This document shows positions 43,734-52,449 of a stretch of DNA of 64,000 bases, piece after piece. The position numbers and the translations under genes were made by a program. The DNA is taken from the NCBI RefSeq assembly GCF_002240355.1, contig NZ_CP016353.1:3150501-3214500 (forward strand). The letters are read 5' to 3'. The DNA is from Prauserella marina (GTDB taxonomy: Bacteria > Actinomycetota > Actinomycetes > Mycobacteriales > Pseudonocardiaceae). Position 1 is the stretch's first letter. Every line of letters starts with the position of its first letter. The notes under the pieces were generated by a model that did not search any database, was not told where the DNA came from, and worked only from the letters and a program-made list of their open reading frames with translations.

Positions 43734-44741
43734 TCAGTCCAAATCGATCGGTTCCACCGGGTTTCCGGAACCAGCCGAATCGCCACCTGGGTCGCGAGCG
43801 CCGTCGCGTTCGTCGCGATCGGCCCACTCCAGCAGGCCCGTCAGCGAGAACACGGCGTCGTCGATGCCCGCGTGCGGATCGCCGATCTCGGCGAAGCGGG
43901 CGGGGACCGTCGCGATGGTGAAATCGCCGGGGTCGATGTCGTCGATCTCGGCCCAGGTCACCGGGGCCGACACGGTGCCATCCGCGTTGCCCCTCACCGA
44001 ATACGCGCTGGCGATCGTGTGGTCGCGGGCGTTCTGGTTGTAGTCGACAAACAGCATGGCCGGGTCCCTGTCCTTGCGCCACCACGCCGTCGTCACGTCG
44101 TGCGGTGCCCTGCGCTCGACCTCCCTCGCGAAGGCCAGCGCCGCCCTTCTCACGTCGGTGAAGCCGTACTCGGGACTGATCCTGACGTAGATGTGCAGGC
44201 CGCGTCCTCCCGAGGTTTTCGGCCAGCCGACGGCACCGAGTTCATCGAGCACCTCGTGTGCGACGTGGGCGACGCGCCGCACCCGGTCGAACCCGCACTC
44301 GGGCATCGGGTCGAGATCGATGCGCCATTCGTCGGGAACCTCGGTGTCGGCGCGCCGCGAGTTCCACGGATGAAACTCCACTGTGGACATCTGGACGGCC
44401 CAGATCACGTCGGCGAGCTTGGTGACGCACAGTTCGTCGGCGTGCCGTCCATAGCGGGGGAAGTGCACGCGCACCGTGTCCAGCCATGGTGGCGCGCCGT
44501 GCGGTACGCGCTTCTGGTGAACTTTCTCCCCGCTGACCCCTGAGGGAAAGCGGTGCAGCATGCAGGGGCGCTCGCGCAGGGCCCTCACGATCCCGTCCCC
44601 GACGCCGAGGTAGTAGTTGGCGAGGTCGAGCTTGGTCTCCCCACGAGCGGGGAAGTACACCCGCTGCGGATTGGACAACCGCACCGGATAGCCGCCGACA
44701 TCCAGTGTCACCGAGGGGCTGGGCTCTTTCCGCGAAGCCAT
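43734..44741 (-). CDS. Stand-alone LigD-type polymerase/primase domain protein
   Basis: 335-aa primase-polymerase of the LigD PolDom family. It has the N-terminal SNPQRVYFPARGETKLDLANYYLGV, metal-binding aspartates in WRIDLDPMPE, the SGGRGLHIYVR motif and the distal Asp in LFVDYNQNARD. No ligase or nuclease domain is fused and no ku gene is nearby, so it is like the free-standing mycobacterial PolD proteins that act in end joining or gap filling. It has an acidic, glycine-rich C-terminal tail. Confidence 0.93.
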   Translation of the reverse strand: MASRKEPSPSVTLDVGGYPVRLSNPQRVYFPARGETKLDLANYYLGVGDGIVRALRERPCMLHRFPSGVSGEKVHQKRVPHGAPPWLDTVRVHFPRYGRHADELCVTKLADVIWAVQMSTVEFHPWNSRRADTEVPDEWRIDLDPMPECGFDRVRRVAHVAHEVLDELGAVGWPKTSGGRGLHIYVRISPEYGFTDVRRAALAFAREVERRAPHDVTTAWWRKDRDPAMLFVDYNQNARDHTIASAYSVRGNADGTVSAPVTWAEIDDIDPGDFTIATVPARFAEIGDPHAGIDDAVFSLTGLLEWADRDERDGARDPGGDSAGSGNPVEPIDLD

Positions 44742-44791
44742 GTCCGGAAACTACCTCGCTTTTCCCGTTCCCCGGTGCCGAAGCGCCCGCC

Positions 44792-45802
44792 TCAGCGGGG
44801 TTCGTCCTCGGGCTTCTTCGAGGGGCGCGCGCGCAGCGAGCCGGGGTGTGCCTTGGCTGAGGGATCCCGCCGGGTCTTGACCAGGCTCGCGACGGTGACC
44901 ACGGCCAGCACCACGACGATGACGCCGAGGCTCACCACCGTGTCGATCTCCGGGATGCGGTCGTCGATGTCGACGTGCAGCCAGTGCAGGATCAGCTTGA
45001 CGCCGATGAAGGCCAGGATCAGCGACAGTCCCGTCGACAGGTAGACCAGCCGGTCGAGCAGGCCCTTGACCAGGAAGAACAGCGCCCTGAGTCCGAGCAG
45101 CGCGAACGCGTTGGCGGCGAAGACGATGTAGGGCTCCTTGGTGACCCCGAAGACCGCGGGGATGGAGTCGAGCGCGAACAGCAGGTCGATGCTGCCGATG
45201 GCGAGCAGCACGATCAGAAGTGGCGTCACCATGCGCCTGCCGTCGATCTTGGTGACGAGCTTGCCGCCGACGTACTCGCTGGTCACCGGAAGCACCTTGC
45301 GGGCGGTGCGCACCATGACGTTGTCCTCGACGTCCGGATCCTCGTTCCGGTGCCGGAACAGTTGCACGGCCGTGTAGATGAGCAGCAGGCCGAACAGCAG
45401 GAACATGAACGAGAAGAGGGAAAGCAGCGTCGCGCCGACGGCGATGAAGATGCCGCGCATGATGAGCGCGAGCACGATACCGAAGGTCAGTACCTTGTGC
45501 TGGTGCTCTTCGGGGACCGCGAACGTGCTCATGATGATCACGAACACGAAGAGGTTGTCGACGGAAAGGCTCTTCTCCACGATGTAGCCTGCGAAGTACT
45601 CGGTGCCGAACTGCCCGCCGTGCGCGAGCGTGAACCACACGCCGAAGGCCACCGCGACGAGGATGTAGAACACCGACCACGCGGTGGCCTCGCGGAATCC
45701 GACCCGGTGTGGTCTCGCGGCGGCGATGGCGAGATCCATCGCGAGCAACGCGACGATGACCGCGATGGTGATCGCCCAGGTGAGTCCGTCGATGTCGAGC
45801 AC
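44792..45802 (-). CDS. TerC-family integral membrane protein
   Basis: 336-aa protein with about nine hydrophobic helices. The conserved TerC signatures are EKSLSVDNLFVFVIIMSTFAVP and LFALDSIPAVFGVTKEPYIVFAANAFALLGLRALFF. Acidic residues within helices (VDN, LDS) are the proposed metal-interacting sites. The GTG at 45802 with GGAGG upstream was chosen over a longer frame with a basic N-terminal extension. The family is implicated in Mn2+/metal export or membrane-protein metalation. The C-terminal tail is basic and hydrophilic. Confidence 0.92.
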   Translation of the reverse strand: MLDIDGLTWAITIAVIVALLAMDLAIAAARPHRVGFREATAWSVFYILVAVAFGVWFTLAHGGQFGTEYFAGYIVEKSLSVDNLFVFVIIMSTFAVPEEHQHKVLTFGIVLALIMRGIFIAVGATLLSLFSFMFLLFGLLLIYTAVQLFRHRNEDPDVEDNVMVRTARKVLPVTSEYVGGKLVTKIDGRRMVTPLLIVLLAIGSIDLLFALDSIPAVFGVTKEPYIVFAANAFALLGLRALFFLVKGLLDRLVYLSTGLSLILAFIGVKLILHWLHVDIDDRIPEIDTVVSLGVIVVVLAVVTVASLVKTRRDPSAKAHPGSLRARPSKKPEDEPR

Positions 45803-46116
45803 ACTGCCTCCGGATTTCTTCGCGGGCGAGTCCCGGTCACCGCGTTTGCAGGGGCCACGGTAATGGCAGCCGCGAAAACTCCGCCACTTCAAGCGTCTCC
45901 GCCGGGGGAGTCGCGAGCGGAGCCTCATCGCACTGGGTGATTCGTCAATGACACTGCGCAAAAAGACGCGTAAATGTCACCGTATCGTTGTGTTGTATGT
46001 CAAAGTCTGTGGATTCGAAGCAACCCGCCCACGCATAGTTCCGATGCCCCGACCCCAGCGCAGGTCACTGGTTCCCCCGCCACTGACGTGCGCGTCAACC
46101 CCGTATGGAGCAGTAC
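45803..46116. other. Divergent intergenic region between TerC and M23 peptidase genes
   Basis: 314 bp. The half nearest the peptidase gene (about 45940-46020) is relatively A/T-rich and probably carries its promoter and a long leader. I looked for a Mn2+ (yybP-ykoY) riboswitch upstream of TerC and for a c-di-AMP-type leader upstream of the peptidase, and recognised neither. Confidence 0.4.
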
Positions 46117-47226
46117 ATGGCCGCGCGCCATTCGCTCAGAAAGGCCGTGCCCGCCTCGTTGTTCGCGGCGATGGTGTGTGCCGCCACGCTGGGCCCCGCC
46201 TCCGCGTTCGCCCAGGCGGATCCGGACTCCCTCTCCGATCGGATCGCCGCCGCCGAGGCGGAACTCGGCGAGGCGCAAGCCGCCCTCGCGACGACCTACG
46301 ACACGTTCACCTCGGCGCGGCACCGGTTCGACACCGCGACGAGGAAGGCCCAAGAGGCCCAGCGCGAGGCCGACGAGGCCACCGTGTCCGCGCGAGCCGC
46401 GGCGAAGCAGGCCACCGAGGCGCAAGGCAACGTCGACGAACTCGCCTCGGCCAGTTTCCGGCAGGGCAGTGTCATCGGTTCCTCGCTGACCACCTATCTC
46501 GGCTCCCGCACGCCTGCCGAGATGATGGAACGGTCCTCGCTGCTCAACGCGCTCGGCAGTGAGCATCTCGATTCGCTCGGCACCCTCCAACGCGCCGTGG
46601 ACGAGCAGCGGTCGTTCGAGGCGACCGCGAAGACCTCGCTGAGGGAGGCCAAGGACAACGAGGCCGAGGCCGCCGTAGCGAAGACCGAAGCCGAGAAGGC
46701 CTACACCGCCGCGACCGACCAGCAGGAGTCGGCCAAGGCCGACACCGACCGGCTGCTCGCGCAGAAGGCGTCGCTGGAAAGTCAGCTCGCGGACACCGGA
46801 GCAGCCGCGGCGACCGTCGAAGGCGCCCCGGTTCCCTCCGCGAGCGGGGTCGTCAAGCCGACGACCGGCACGCTCACCTCGACCTACGGCCCGCGGGGCG
46901 GGACCATCCACTATGGAATCGACATCGCCAACAGCATCGGGACCCCGATCGTGTCCGTTTTGGACGGCGAAGTGATCTCGGCTGGTCCGGCGAGCGGATT
47001 CGGCCTGTGGGTTCGAGTCCAGCACGCGAACGGGCTCATCACCGTGTACGGGCACATCGATCAGGCGCTGGTGTCGGTGGGGCAGCGGGTCACCGCGGGA
47101 CAACAGATCGCGACACTCGGAAACAGGGGAGAGTCGACCGGCCCTCACTTGCACTTCGAGGTGCACGACAACGGTCAGAAGATCGATCCGCTGGTGTGGC
47201 TGCGCAGCAACGGCGTCGACATCTGA
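46117..47226 (+). CDS. Secreted M23-family peptidoglycan endopeptidase
   Basis: 369-aa exported protein. Its signal peptide is KAVPASLFAAMVCAATLGPASAFA. A long alpha-helical coiled coil (about 35-230, rich in A, E, K and Q) follows, as in the RipA/EnvC type. The C-terminal M23 zinc peptidase has metal ligands HYGID and GPHLHFEV plus the intermediate VYGHID. ATG 46117 is preceded by GGAG; ATG 46105 is possible. Predicted to cleave peptide cross-links during cell-wall remodelling. Confidence 0.93.
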   Translation: MAARHSLRKAVPASLFAAMVCAATLGPASAFAQADPDSLSDRIAAAEAELGEAQAALATTYDTFTSARHRFDTATRKAQEAQREADEATVSARAAAKQATEAQGNVDELASASFRQGSVIGSSLTTYLGSRTPAEMMERSSLLNALGSEHLDSLGTLQRAVDEQRSFEATAKTSLREAKDNEAEAAVAKTEAEKAYTAATDQQESAKADTDRLLAQKASLESQLADTGAAAATVEGAPVPSASGVVKPTTGTLTSTYGPRGGTIHYGIDIANSIGTPIVSVLDGEVISAGPASGFGLWVRVQHANGLITVYGHIDQALVSVGQRVTAGQQIATLGNRGESTGPHLHFEVHDNGQKIDPLVWLRSNGVDI

Positions 47227-47347
47227 GTGAGATCGGGCTAATCCCGAAGCCGCCTGTATAACGTCCTATACGGCTCGGCGTTGTTGCCGCGACCTTCGGC
47301 AACCCCGCGAAACCCCGGCAAGGACCTGGACCGATAGTCCACAGTGG

Positions 47348-48721
47348 TCAGTGGTGGAACGCGATGGGTCTGCCTTCGCGGGGATTCCGCAGGTGAGCGA
47401 CCGCGTCGCGCAGGTCACGCGCGAACAGGGCCGCCTTGTCGGTACTGATCCCGTGCCGGATCAGCACCCGGTGGATGACCGTCTCCTGACGCCGGGGTGG
47501 AAGCGGGTAGGCGGCGACCTGCCAGCCGCGCATGCGCAGTTCGTCGGACAGTTCGTACAGGGTGAACCCGGCCTCGCCTGGGTCGCTCAGCGTGTAGGAC
47601 AGCGCGGGGAGCGCGCCCCTTCCGGAGTACAGCATGGTGAACGGCCCCATGGCGGCCACCTGGTCGGCGAGCCACGCCGCGGTGTCGGAGCACGCCTGCT
47701 GGACCCTCCGGTAGCCTTCCCTTCCCAGTCGCAGCAGCAGGTAGTACTGGGCGATGACCTCGCTGCCAGGACGGGAGAAGTTCAGCGCGAACGTCGGCAT
47801 GTCGCCGCCGAGGTAGTCGACCCGGAACACCAGTTCCTCGGGCAGGTCCTCCGCTGAGCGCCACACGATCCAGCCGACCCCCAGTGGGGCGAGCCCGTAC
47901 TTGTGTCCCGAGGTGTTGATCGAGCTGACCCGTGTTATCCGGAAGTCCCATTCCAGTTCGGGCTGGATGAACGGCGCGATGAACCCGCCGCTGGCCCCGT
48001 CGATGTGGATGGGGATGTCGAGGCCGGTGTCCCGCTGGATCGCGTCCAGTTCGGCCGCGATCGCCTTCACCGGCTCGTAATCGCACGTGAACGTTACGCC
48101 GAGGATGGCGACGACGCCGATCGTGTTCTCGTCGACGTAGTCGCGCAGTTGTTCGGGCCTCAGCCCGGTCGCGTCGTCGAGCAGCGGAACCTGACGCAGT
48201 TCGACGTCGAAGTAGCGCGCGAACTTCTCCCAGCACACCTGAACCGGCCCGCACACCAGGTTGGGGCGGTCGGCCGGTTTGCCATCGGCCTTCCTGCGGG
48301 CCCGCCACCGCCATTTCAACGCGAGCCCGCCCAGCATGCCCGCTTCGCTCGAACCGGTGGTCGAGCAGCCGACCGCCGCTGCGTCACGGCCCGCGTGCCA
48401 CAGGTCGGCGAGGATGTTCACGCAGCGCGATTCGATCTCGGCCGTCTGCGGGTACTCGTCCTTGTCGATCATGTTCTTGTTCATGTTCTCGTTCATCAGC
48501 GTGTGAACGAGCGGGTCGTTCCAGGTGGTGCAGAAGGTCGCGAGGTTCTGCGCGGCGTTTCCGTCGAGGTCGAGTTCGTCGTGGATGAGCTGGTACACGA
48601 CGGCCGGGTCGTGGGGTTGCTCGCCGATGCGCAGCTTCGCGAGTTCCCGCCCGCTGAGCGGGCTCGCGTACACGTCGTCGAAGCGGGCGCCGTCCTCGTC
48701 GCCGATTTTGTGCAGTGCCAT
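47348..48721 (-). CDS. gadB: Glutamate decarboxylase
   Basis: 457-aa PLP-dependent decarboxylase converting glutamate to GABA plus CO2 while consuming a proton. It has NMIDKDEYPQTAEIESRCVNILADLWH near the N-terminus, IHIDGASGGFIAPFIQP, and the PLP lysine in SSINTSGHKYGLAPLGVGW. Length and motif order match GadB throughout. No GABA antiporter gene is adjacent. Confidence 0.96.
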   Translation of the reverse strand: MALHKIGDEDGARFDDVYASPLSGRELAKLRIGEQPHDPAVVYQLIHDELDLDGNAAQNLATFCTTWNDPLVHTLMNENMNKNMIDKDEYPQTAEIESRCVNILADLWHAGRDAAAVGCSTTGSSEAGMLGGLALKWRWRARRKADGKPADRPNLVCGPVQVCWEKFARYFDVELRQVPLLDDATGLRPEQLRDYVDENTIGVVAILGVTFTCDYEPVKAIAAELDAIQRDTGLDIPIHIDGASGGFIAPFIQPELEWDFRITRVSSINTSGHKYGLAPLGVGWIVWRSAEDLPEELVFRVDYLGGDMPTFALNFSRPGSEVIAQYYLLLRLGREGYRRVQQACSDTAAWLADQVAAMGPFTMLYSGRGALPALSYTLSDPGEAGFTLYELSDELRMRGWQVAAYPLPPRRQETVIHRVLIRHGISTDKAALFARDLRDAVAHLRNPREGRPIAFHH

Positions 48722-48809
48722 GGGTGACTCCTTCGCCGGAGACCGACCCGTTCAGTATTGGTGAGGACGACCCTGCCCGCATGCGCTGCCGCGTATGTCC
48801 ATTGAGGAC

Positions 48810-49340
48810 CTATCGAGGGTCGGGCTCGCCGATGTGGGTGAGCAGTTCCGGCACCGGCTTGCGGCCGGAGGGGATCGCCGATCGCCCTGGCGGGGCAGGG
48901 GCGGGGTGGCCGAGTGCGATCGCGTGGTTGGCCAGCCACGGCCGGTCGTAGCCGACCATCGCGGCGGCGGTGACGGCGTTGGCCTCCGGATAGAGCGAGA
49001 CGGGGCAGCTTCCCAGTCCCGCCGCGTGCGCGGCGAGTACCAGCGACTGGCACACCCTGCCGAGGTCGAATTCCGTGTCGCGCCCCGAGGAGGAGTCGGA
49101 GAGCAGCACCAGCGCGGCAGGCGCCGTCGCGATCGGCAGCGCGTACTGGCCGAGCGCCGCCAGCCGCTGTCGGAGGGCATGGCCGGTCACCGATACGAAG
49201 CGCCACGGTTGCCGGTTTCTCGCCGAGCCCGTCCACCGCGCCGCGTCGACGATCGCCTCGATGTCGGCCCGCGTCACCGGCCGGTCCGCGAAGTGCCGGG
49301 TGGCCCGCACGGCCGCAGGCGTGCGTCGCCCATGATCCAC
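48810..49340 (-). CDS. Nitroreductase-family protein
   Basis: 176-aa FMN-dependent nitroreductase. It has AVRATRHFADRPVTRADIEAIVDAARWTGSARNRQPWRFV at the N-terminus, FDLGRVCQSLVLAAHAAGLGSCPVSLYPEANAV in the middle, and ALGHPAP near the end. The GTG at 49340 is taken as the start; the same frame is open far upstream in shadow of the Nramp gene. The physiological substrate is unknown. Confidence 0.87.
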   Translation of the reverse strand: MDHGRRTPAAVRATRHFADRPVTRADIEAIVDAARWTGSARNRQPWRFVSVTGHALRQRLAALGQYALPIATAPAALVLLSDSSSGRDTEFDLGRVCQSLVLAAHAAGLGSCPVSLYPEANAVTAAAMVGYDRPWLANHAIALGHPAPAPPGRSAIPSGRKPVPELLTHIGEPDPR

Positions 49341-49427
49341 GGTCGGTACGCTAACACCGGCCCCCGCCCAACCGGCCCGCGGTGCGCGCCGTTCACGGCG
49401 GGCGCCCCGAGCAACGAGGTGAGTCCG

Positions 49428-49805
49428 ATGACCACGACGACCGAGCAGGACGCCACCCGGACCCAGCGGCTCACGCGGCTGTTCTCGATCATCGCGATCG
49501 TGGAGGCGTTCACCTGGGCGGGTCTGCTGACCGGCATGTACTTCAAGTACATCCCCGAGACGACGACGGAACTGGGCGTGAAGATCTTCGGCCCGCTCCA
49601 CGGTGCCGCCTTCGTGTGCTACGGGATCGTGACGATCCTGCTCTCGATCAAGCTGAGGTGGCCGGTGCGCTGGCTGACGGTCGTCGCGCTCGCGGCCGCG
49701 GTGCCCCCGTTCACGACCGTCGTCTTCGAGATCTGGGCCCGCCGCACCGGACGGCTCACCGCCCGCGGCGACGTCGCTCAGACTGCTCAGGCGAAAGTCA
49801 GGTAG
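49428..49805 (+). CDS. DUF3817 membrane protein
   Basis: 125-aa protein with three hydrophobic segments. It has the DUF3817 start LFSIIAIVEAFTWAGLLTGMYFKYI, KIFGPLHGAAFVCYGIVTILLSI, and LTVVALAAAVPPFTTVVFEIWA. The ATG has GAGGTGA upstream. Its 3' end overlaps the convergent Nramp gene by 19 bp. Confidence 0.9.
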   Translation: MTTTTEQDATRTQRLTRLFSIIAIVEAFTWAGLLTGMYFKYIPETTTELGVKIFGPLHGAAFVCYGIVTILLSIKLRWPVRWLTVVALAAAVPPFTTVVFEIWARRTGRLTARGDVAQTAQAKVR

Positions 49806-51022
49806 AGCAGGGCCACGTTCAGCACGATGATCACGCAGGCGACCAGCCAGGCGACGGTCGTGGTGACGACGTGGTTGGTGGCCTCGCCCATCAACCGGCG
49901 ATCGCTCGTGAGCCGCACCAGCGGCGCCAGCGCGAACGGGATGCCGAACGACAACACGACCTGGGACAGGACCAGTGCCCTGCTCGGGTCGACGCCGATC
50001 GCGAGAACGAGCAACGCGGGCAGCAGCGTGACGAGCCTGCGCAGCAGCAGCGGGTAGCGCTTCCGCAGCAACCCCTGCATGATCATCGCGCCCGCGTAGG
50101 CGCCGACCGAGGTCGACGCGAGTCCCGAGGCGAGCAGCCCGACGGCGAACAACAGGCCGACGACGGGGCCGAGGGCGGTCTGCACCGCGGAGTGGGCTCC
50201 CTCGATGGAGTCGACGTTGTCCTGGCCTTTGAGGTTGGTCGCCGCGAGCAGCAGCATTCCGATGTTCACCGCGCCCGCGAGCACCATGGCGAGCCCGACG
50301 TCGAGCTTCGTGGTCTTGAGCAATCTCCTGAGCCGCGTGCCCGTGGTGTGGCCGTGCCGGTCGCGGGCGAGCCCGGAATGCAGATAGACGGCGTGCGGCA
50401 TGATCGTCGCGCCCAGCATCGCCGCCGCGAGCAGGACGCTTTCCGTCCCGCTGAAACGGGGGATCAGTCCGTCGAGCGTCGCGGTCGGCGACGGTGGCTC
50501 GACGACGACGCCCACCAGGAATCCGGTGGCGATGATCAGCAGGAAACCGGTGATCACCCGCTCGAAGCGCCTCGGTCCGCCCTTGTCGTAGACCGCGAGC
50601 AGGAACAGGCTCACGATGCCGGTGATGATTCCGCCGACCACGAGCGGCAGGCCGAACAACAGATACAGGGCGATGGCTCCACCGACCACCTCGGCGATGT
50701 CGGTGGCGATCGCCACGAGCTCGGCCTGTGCCCAGTAACCGAGCCTCGCGGGTTTGCCGAGCCGGTCGCGCAGTGCCTCCGGCAGCGAGAGCCCGGTGAC
50801 GAGCCCGAGTTTGGCGGACAGATACTGGACGAGGCCCGCCATCAGATTGGCCGCGACGAGGACCCACACCAGCAGGTACCCGAACTGCGCGCCCGCGCTG
50901 ACGTTGGCGGCGACGTTGCCGGGATCGACGTAGGCCACGGCGGCGACGAACGCGGGGCCGAGCAGGAGCAGGCTGGTCTTGGCGCGGGCCAGGCGTGGCC
51001 GCATCCCGTCCAGCAGTGCCAT
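49787..51022 (-). CDS. mntH: Nramp-family divalent metal (Mn2+/Fe2+) transporter
   Basis: 411-aa proton-coupled metal importer with about eleven helices. Helix 1 carries the metal-binding DPGN (FVAAVAYVDPGNVAANVSAGAQFGYLL). Helix 6 carries GATIMPHAVYLHS. A transport signature ASGLASTSVGAYAGAMIMQG is present. ATG 51022 fits an AAGG site; GTG 51031 is possible. The upstream region has a short tandem repeat (51046-51112) and a DtxR/MntR-like inverted repeat at 51122-51137. Confidence 0.92.
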   Translation of the reverse strand: MALLDGMRPRLARAKTSLLLLGPAFVAAVAYVDPGNVAANVSAGAQFGYLLVWVLVAANLMAGLVQYLSAKLGLVTGLSLPEALRDRLGKPARLGYWAQAELVAIATDIAEVVGGAIALYLLFGLPLVVGGIITGIVSLFLLAVYDKGGPRRFERVITGFLLIIATGFLVGVVVEPPSPTATLDGLIPRFSGTESVLLAAAMLGATIMPHAVYLHSGLARDRHGHTTGTRLRRLLKTTKLDVGLAMVLAGAVNIGMLLLAATNLKGQDNVDSIEGAHSAVQTALGPVVGLLFAVGLLASGLASTSVGAYAGAMIMQGLLRKRYPLLLRRLVTLLPALLVLAIGVDPSRALVLSQVVLSFGIPFALAPLVRLTSDRRLMGEATNHVVTTTVAWLVACVIIVLNVALLYLTFA

Positions 51023-51045
51023 GTCGCGCACCTTCCCCGTGGCCC

Positions 51046-51112
51046 CTGAGTTCGCCGCACCCGAGAACTCGCCGTGCCCGAGAACTCGCCGGTTCCTGAG
51101 TTCGCCGAGCCC
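51046..51112. repeat. Short tandem repeat in the mntH leader
   Basis: Four consecutive 16-18-bp copies alternating TGAGTTCGCCG and CGAGAACTCGCCG cores (starting near 51046, 51062, 51079 and 51097). They lie immediately upstream of mntH and differ in period and sequence from the 21-bp arrays. Confidence 0.7.
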
Positions 51113-51121
51113 GAATCAGAG

Positions 51122-51137
51122 TTTAGGCGTGCCGAAC
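51122..51137. promoter_or_regulatory. Possible MntR/DtxR-type box
   Basis: TTTAGGCGTGCCGAAC resembles the TTAGGC..GCCTAA inverted repeat bound by DtxR/MntR proteins, with two mismatched positions in the arms. It lies about 100 bp upstream of mntH. Suggestive only. Confidence 0.4.
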
Positions 51138-51172
51138 TAGTGGCGGTACCCGGGATGACCGGGTGCGCCTTC

Positions 51173-51365
51173 CGCGAGTCCCCAGTCCTGGCGCGCGAGT
51201 CCCGCGTTCGGGACGCCGAAATCCGCACTCAGGCGCGCGAGTTCGGCATTCGGGTCGCCGAGATGCGTACTCGGGCGCGCGAGGTCCGCACTGGCGCGGG
51301 TGGACCTGAACGCGGATGTCGCGTGCACCGATGCGGATCTCGCGTGCCTGAGCGGGGGACTCGCG
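51173..51365. repeat. Array B of 21-bp intergenic repeats (6 forward + 3 inverted units)
   Basis: Six forward 21-bp units (51173-51298) are followed after 4 bp by three units in reverse orientation (51303-51365). Units share the CGAG-ATCCGCA-CTCGG core with substitutions, e.g. CCGAGATGCGTACTCGG near 51258. The array occupies the divergent gap between mntH and the formate-dehydrogenase-like gene. Confidence 0.88.
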
Positions 51366-51444
51366 AGCCCGCCGGATCGCCCGCCACGATTACCGGCCGC
51401 CGTTCCTGGGAACACGTTGTGACGAACCACAAAGGAGGATCCAG

Positions 51445-52449
51445 GTGAAGGTCGTCTACGTGTCCTACCCGGACGAGGCCACGCCGCCGGTACTGGCTTC
51501 CAGTCCCGGCGCGCTCGGGTTGCGCCCGTTGCTCAAGGAGAACGGGCACGAGCTGGTGACGACAAGTGACACCGGAGCCGCGCTCGACGAGGAACTGGCG
51601 GAGGCGGAAGTCCTGATCACGACGCCGTTCTGGCCCGTGTACCTGTCCGAACAGCAGGTGCGGAACGCGAAGAAGTTGCGCCTCGTGCTGACGGCCGGTA
51701 TCGGTTCCGATCACCTCGACTGGGATGTCGCGCGCGACAACGGGATCACCGTCGCCGAGGTGACCGGATCGAACGTGGTCAGCGTGGCCGAGCACAACGT
51801 GCTCCAGATTCTGGCGCTTGTCAGGAACTTCGTTCCTGCCCACCGCCAGGCCGTCGAGGGCGGCTGGGACGTCGCGGGCGTGTCAAGGCACGCGCATGAC
51901 CTCGAGGGCAAGACCGTCGGCATGGTGGGGCTCGGCGCGATCGGGGCGCGAACGGCCTTGCGGCTCAAGAACTTCGACGTCCGGCTGCTGTACTACGCGG
52001 GTCACCGTCGCTCACCCGCCGACGAGGCCGTGCTCGGCGCGAAGTACGCGAGGTTGGACGACCTGATCGCGGAGTCCGACGTGGTGTGCCTCGCGTTGCC
52101 CCTCACGGCGGGCAGTGAGGCGTTGATCGGCCCGCGCAGGCTTGCCGCGATGAAGGAAGGAGCCTGGCTGGTCAACACCGCGCGAGGCGCGATCGTCGAC
52201 AGGGACGCGCTGGTGGAATCGCTGGCGAACGGCCACATCGGCGGTTACGCGGGTGACACGTGGCATCCGCAGCCCGCGCCGGGAGACCACCCGTGGCGCA
52301 CCATGCCGGCGCACGCGATGACGATCCACTACTCGGGCATGACGGTGGAGGCGCAGCGGCGTATCGCCTCCGGCATCGCCGAACTGCTGCGACGCTACTT
52401 CGCCGGAGACGAACTGCCGAGGGACTACGTACTGGTGACGCCGGAGTGA
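51445..52449 (+). CDS. NAD-dependent formate dehydrogenase-like D-2-hydroxyacid dehydrogenase
   Basis: 334-aa protein of the D-isomer-specific 2-hydroxyacid dehydrogenase superfamily with formate-dehydrogenase hallmarks. These are TAGIGSDHLDW, GSNVVSVAEHNVLQILALVRN, NAD-loop VGLGAIGARTA, and NTARGAIVDRDALV. The FDH-specific DTWHPQPAPGDHPWRTMP is followed by the catalytic His in IHYSGMT. It is shorter than classical bacterial FDH (about 400 aa), mainly at the N-terminus. It is predicted to oxidise formate to CO2 with NAD+, metal-independently. AAAGGAGG precedes the ATG. The downstream membrane gene overlaps its stop (GTGA). Confidence 0.82.
   Translation: MKVVYVSYPDEATPPVLASSPGALGLRPLLKENGHELVTTSDTGAALDEELAEAEVLITTPFWPVYLSEQQVRNAKKLRLVLTAGIGSDHLDWDVARDNGITVAEVTGSNVVSVAEHNVLQILALVRNFVPAHRQAVEGGWDVAGVSRHAHDLEGKTVGMVGLGAIGARTALRLKNFDVRLLYYAGHRRSPADEAVLGAKYARLDDLIAESDVVCLALPLTAGSEALIGPRRLAAMKEGAWLVNTARGAIVDRDALVESLANGHIGGYAGDTWHPQPAPGDHPWRTMPAHAMTIHYSGMTVEAQRRIASGIAELLRRYFAGDELPRDYVLVTPE

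Noticed and set aside
45803-46116. Mn2+ riboswitch upstream of TerC or c-di-AMP riboswitch upstream of the M23 peptidase
   Set aside because: I could not find the conserved core elements of either motif.
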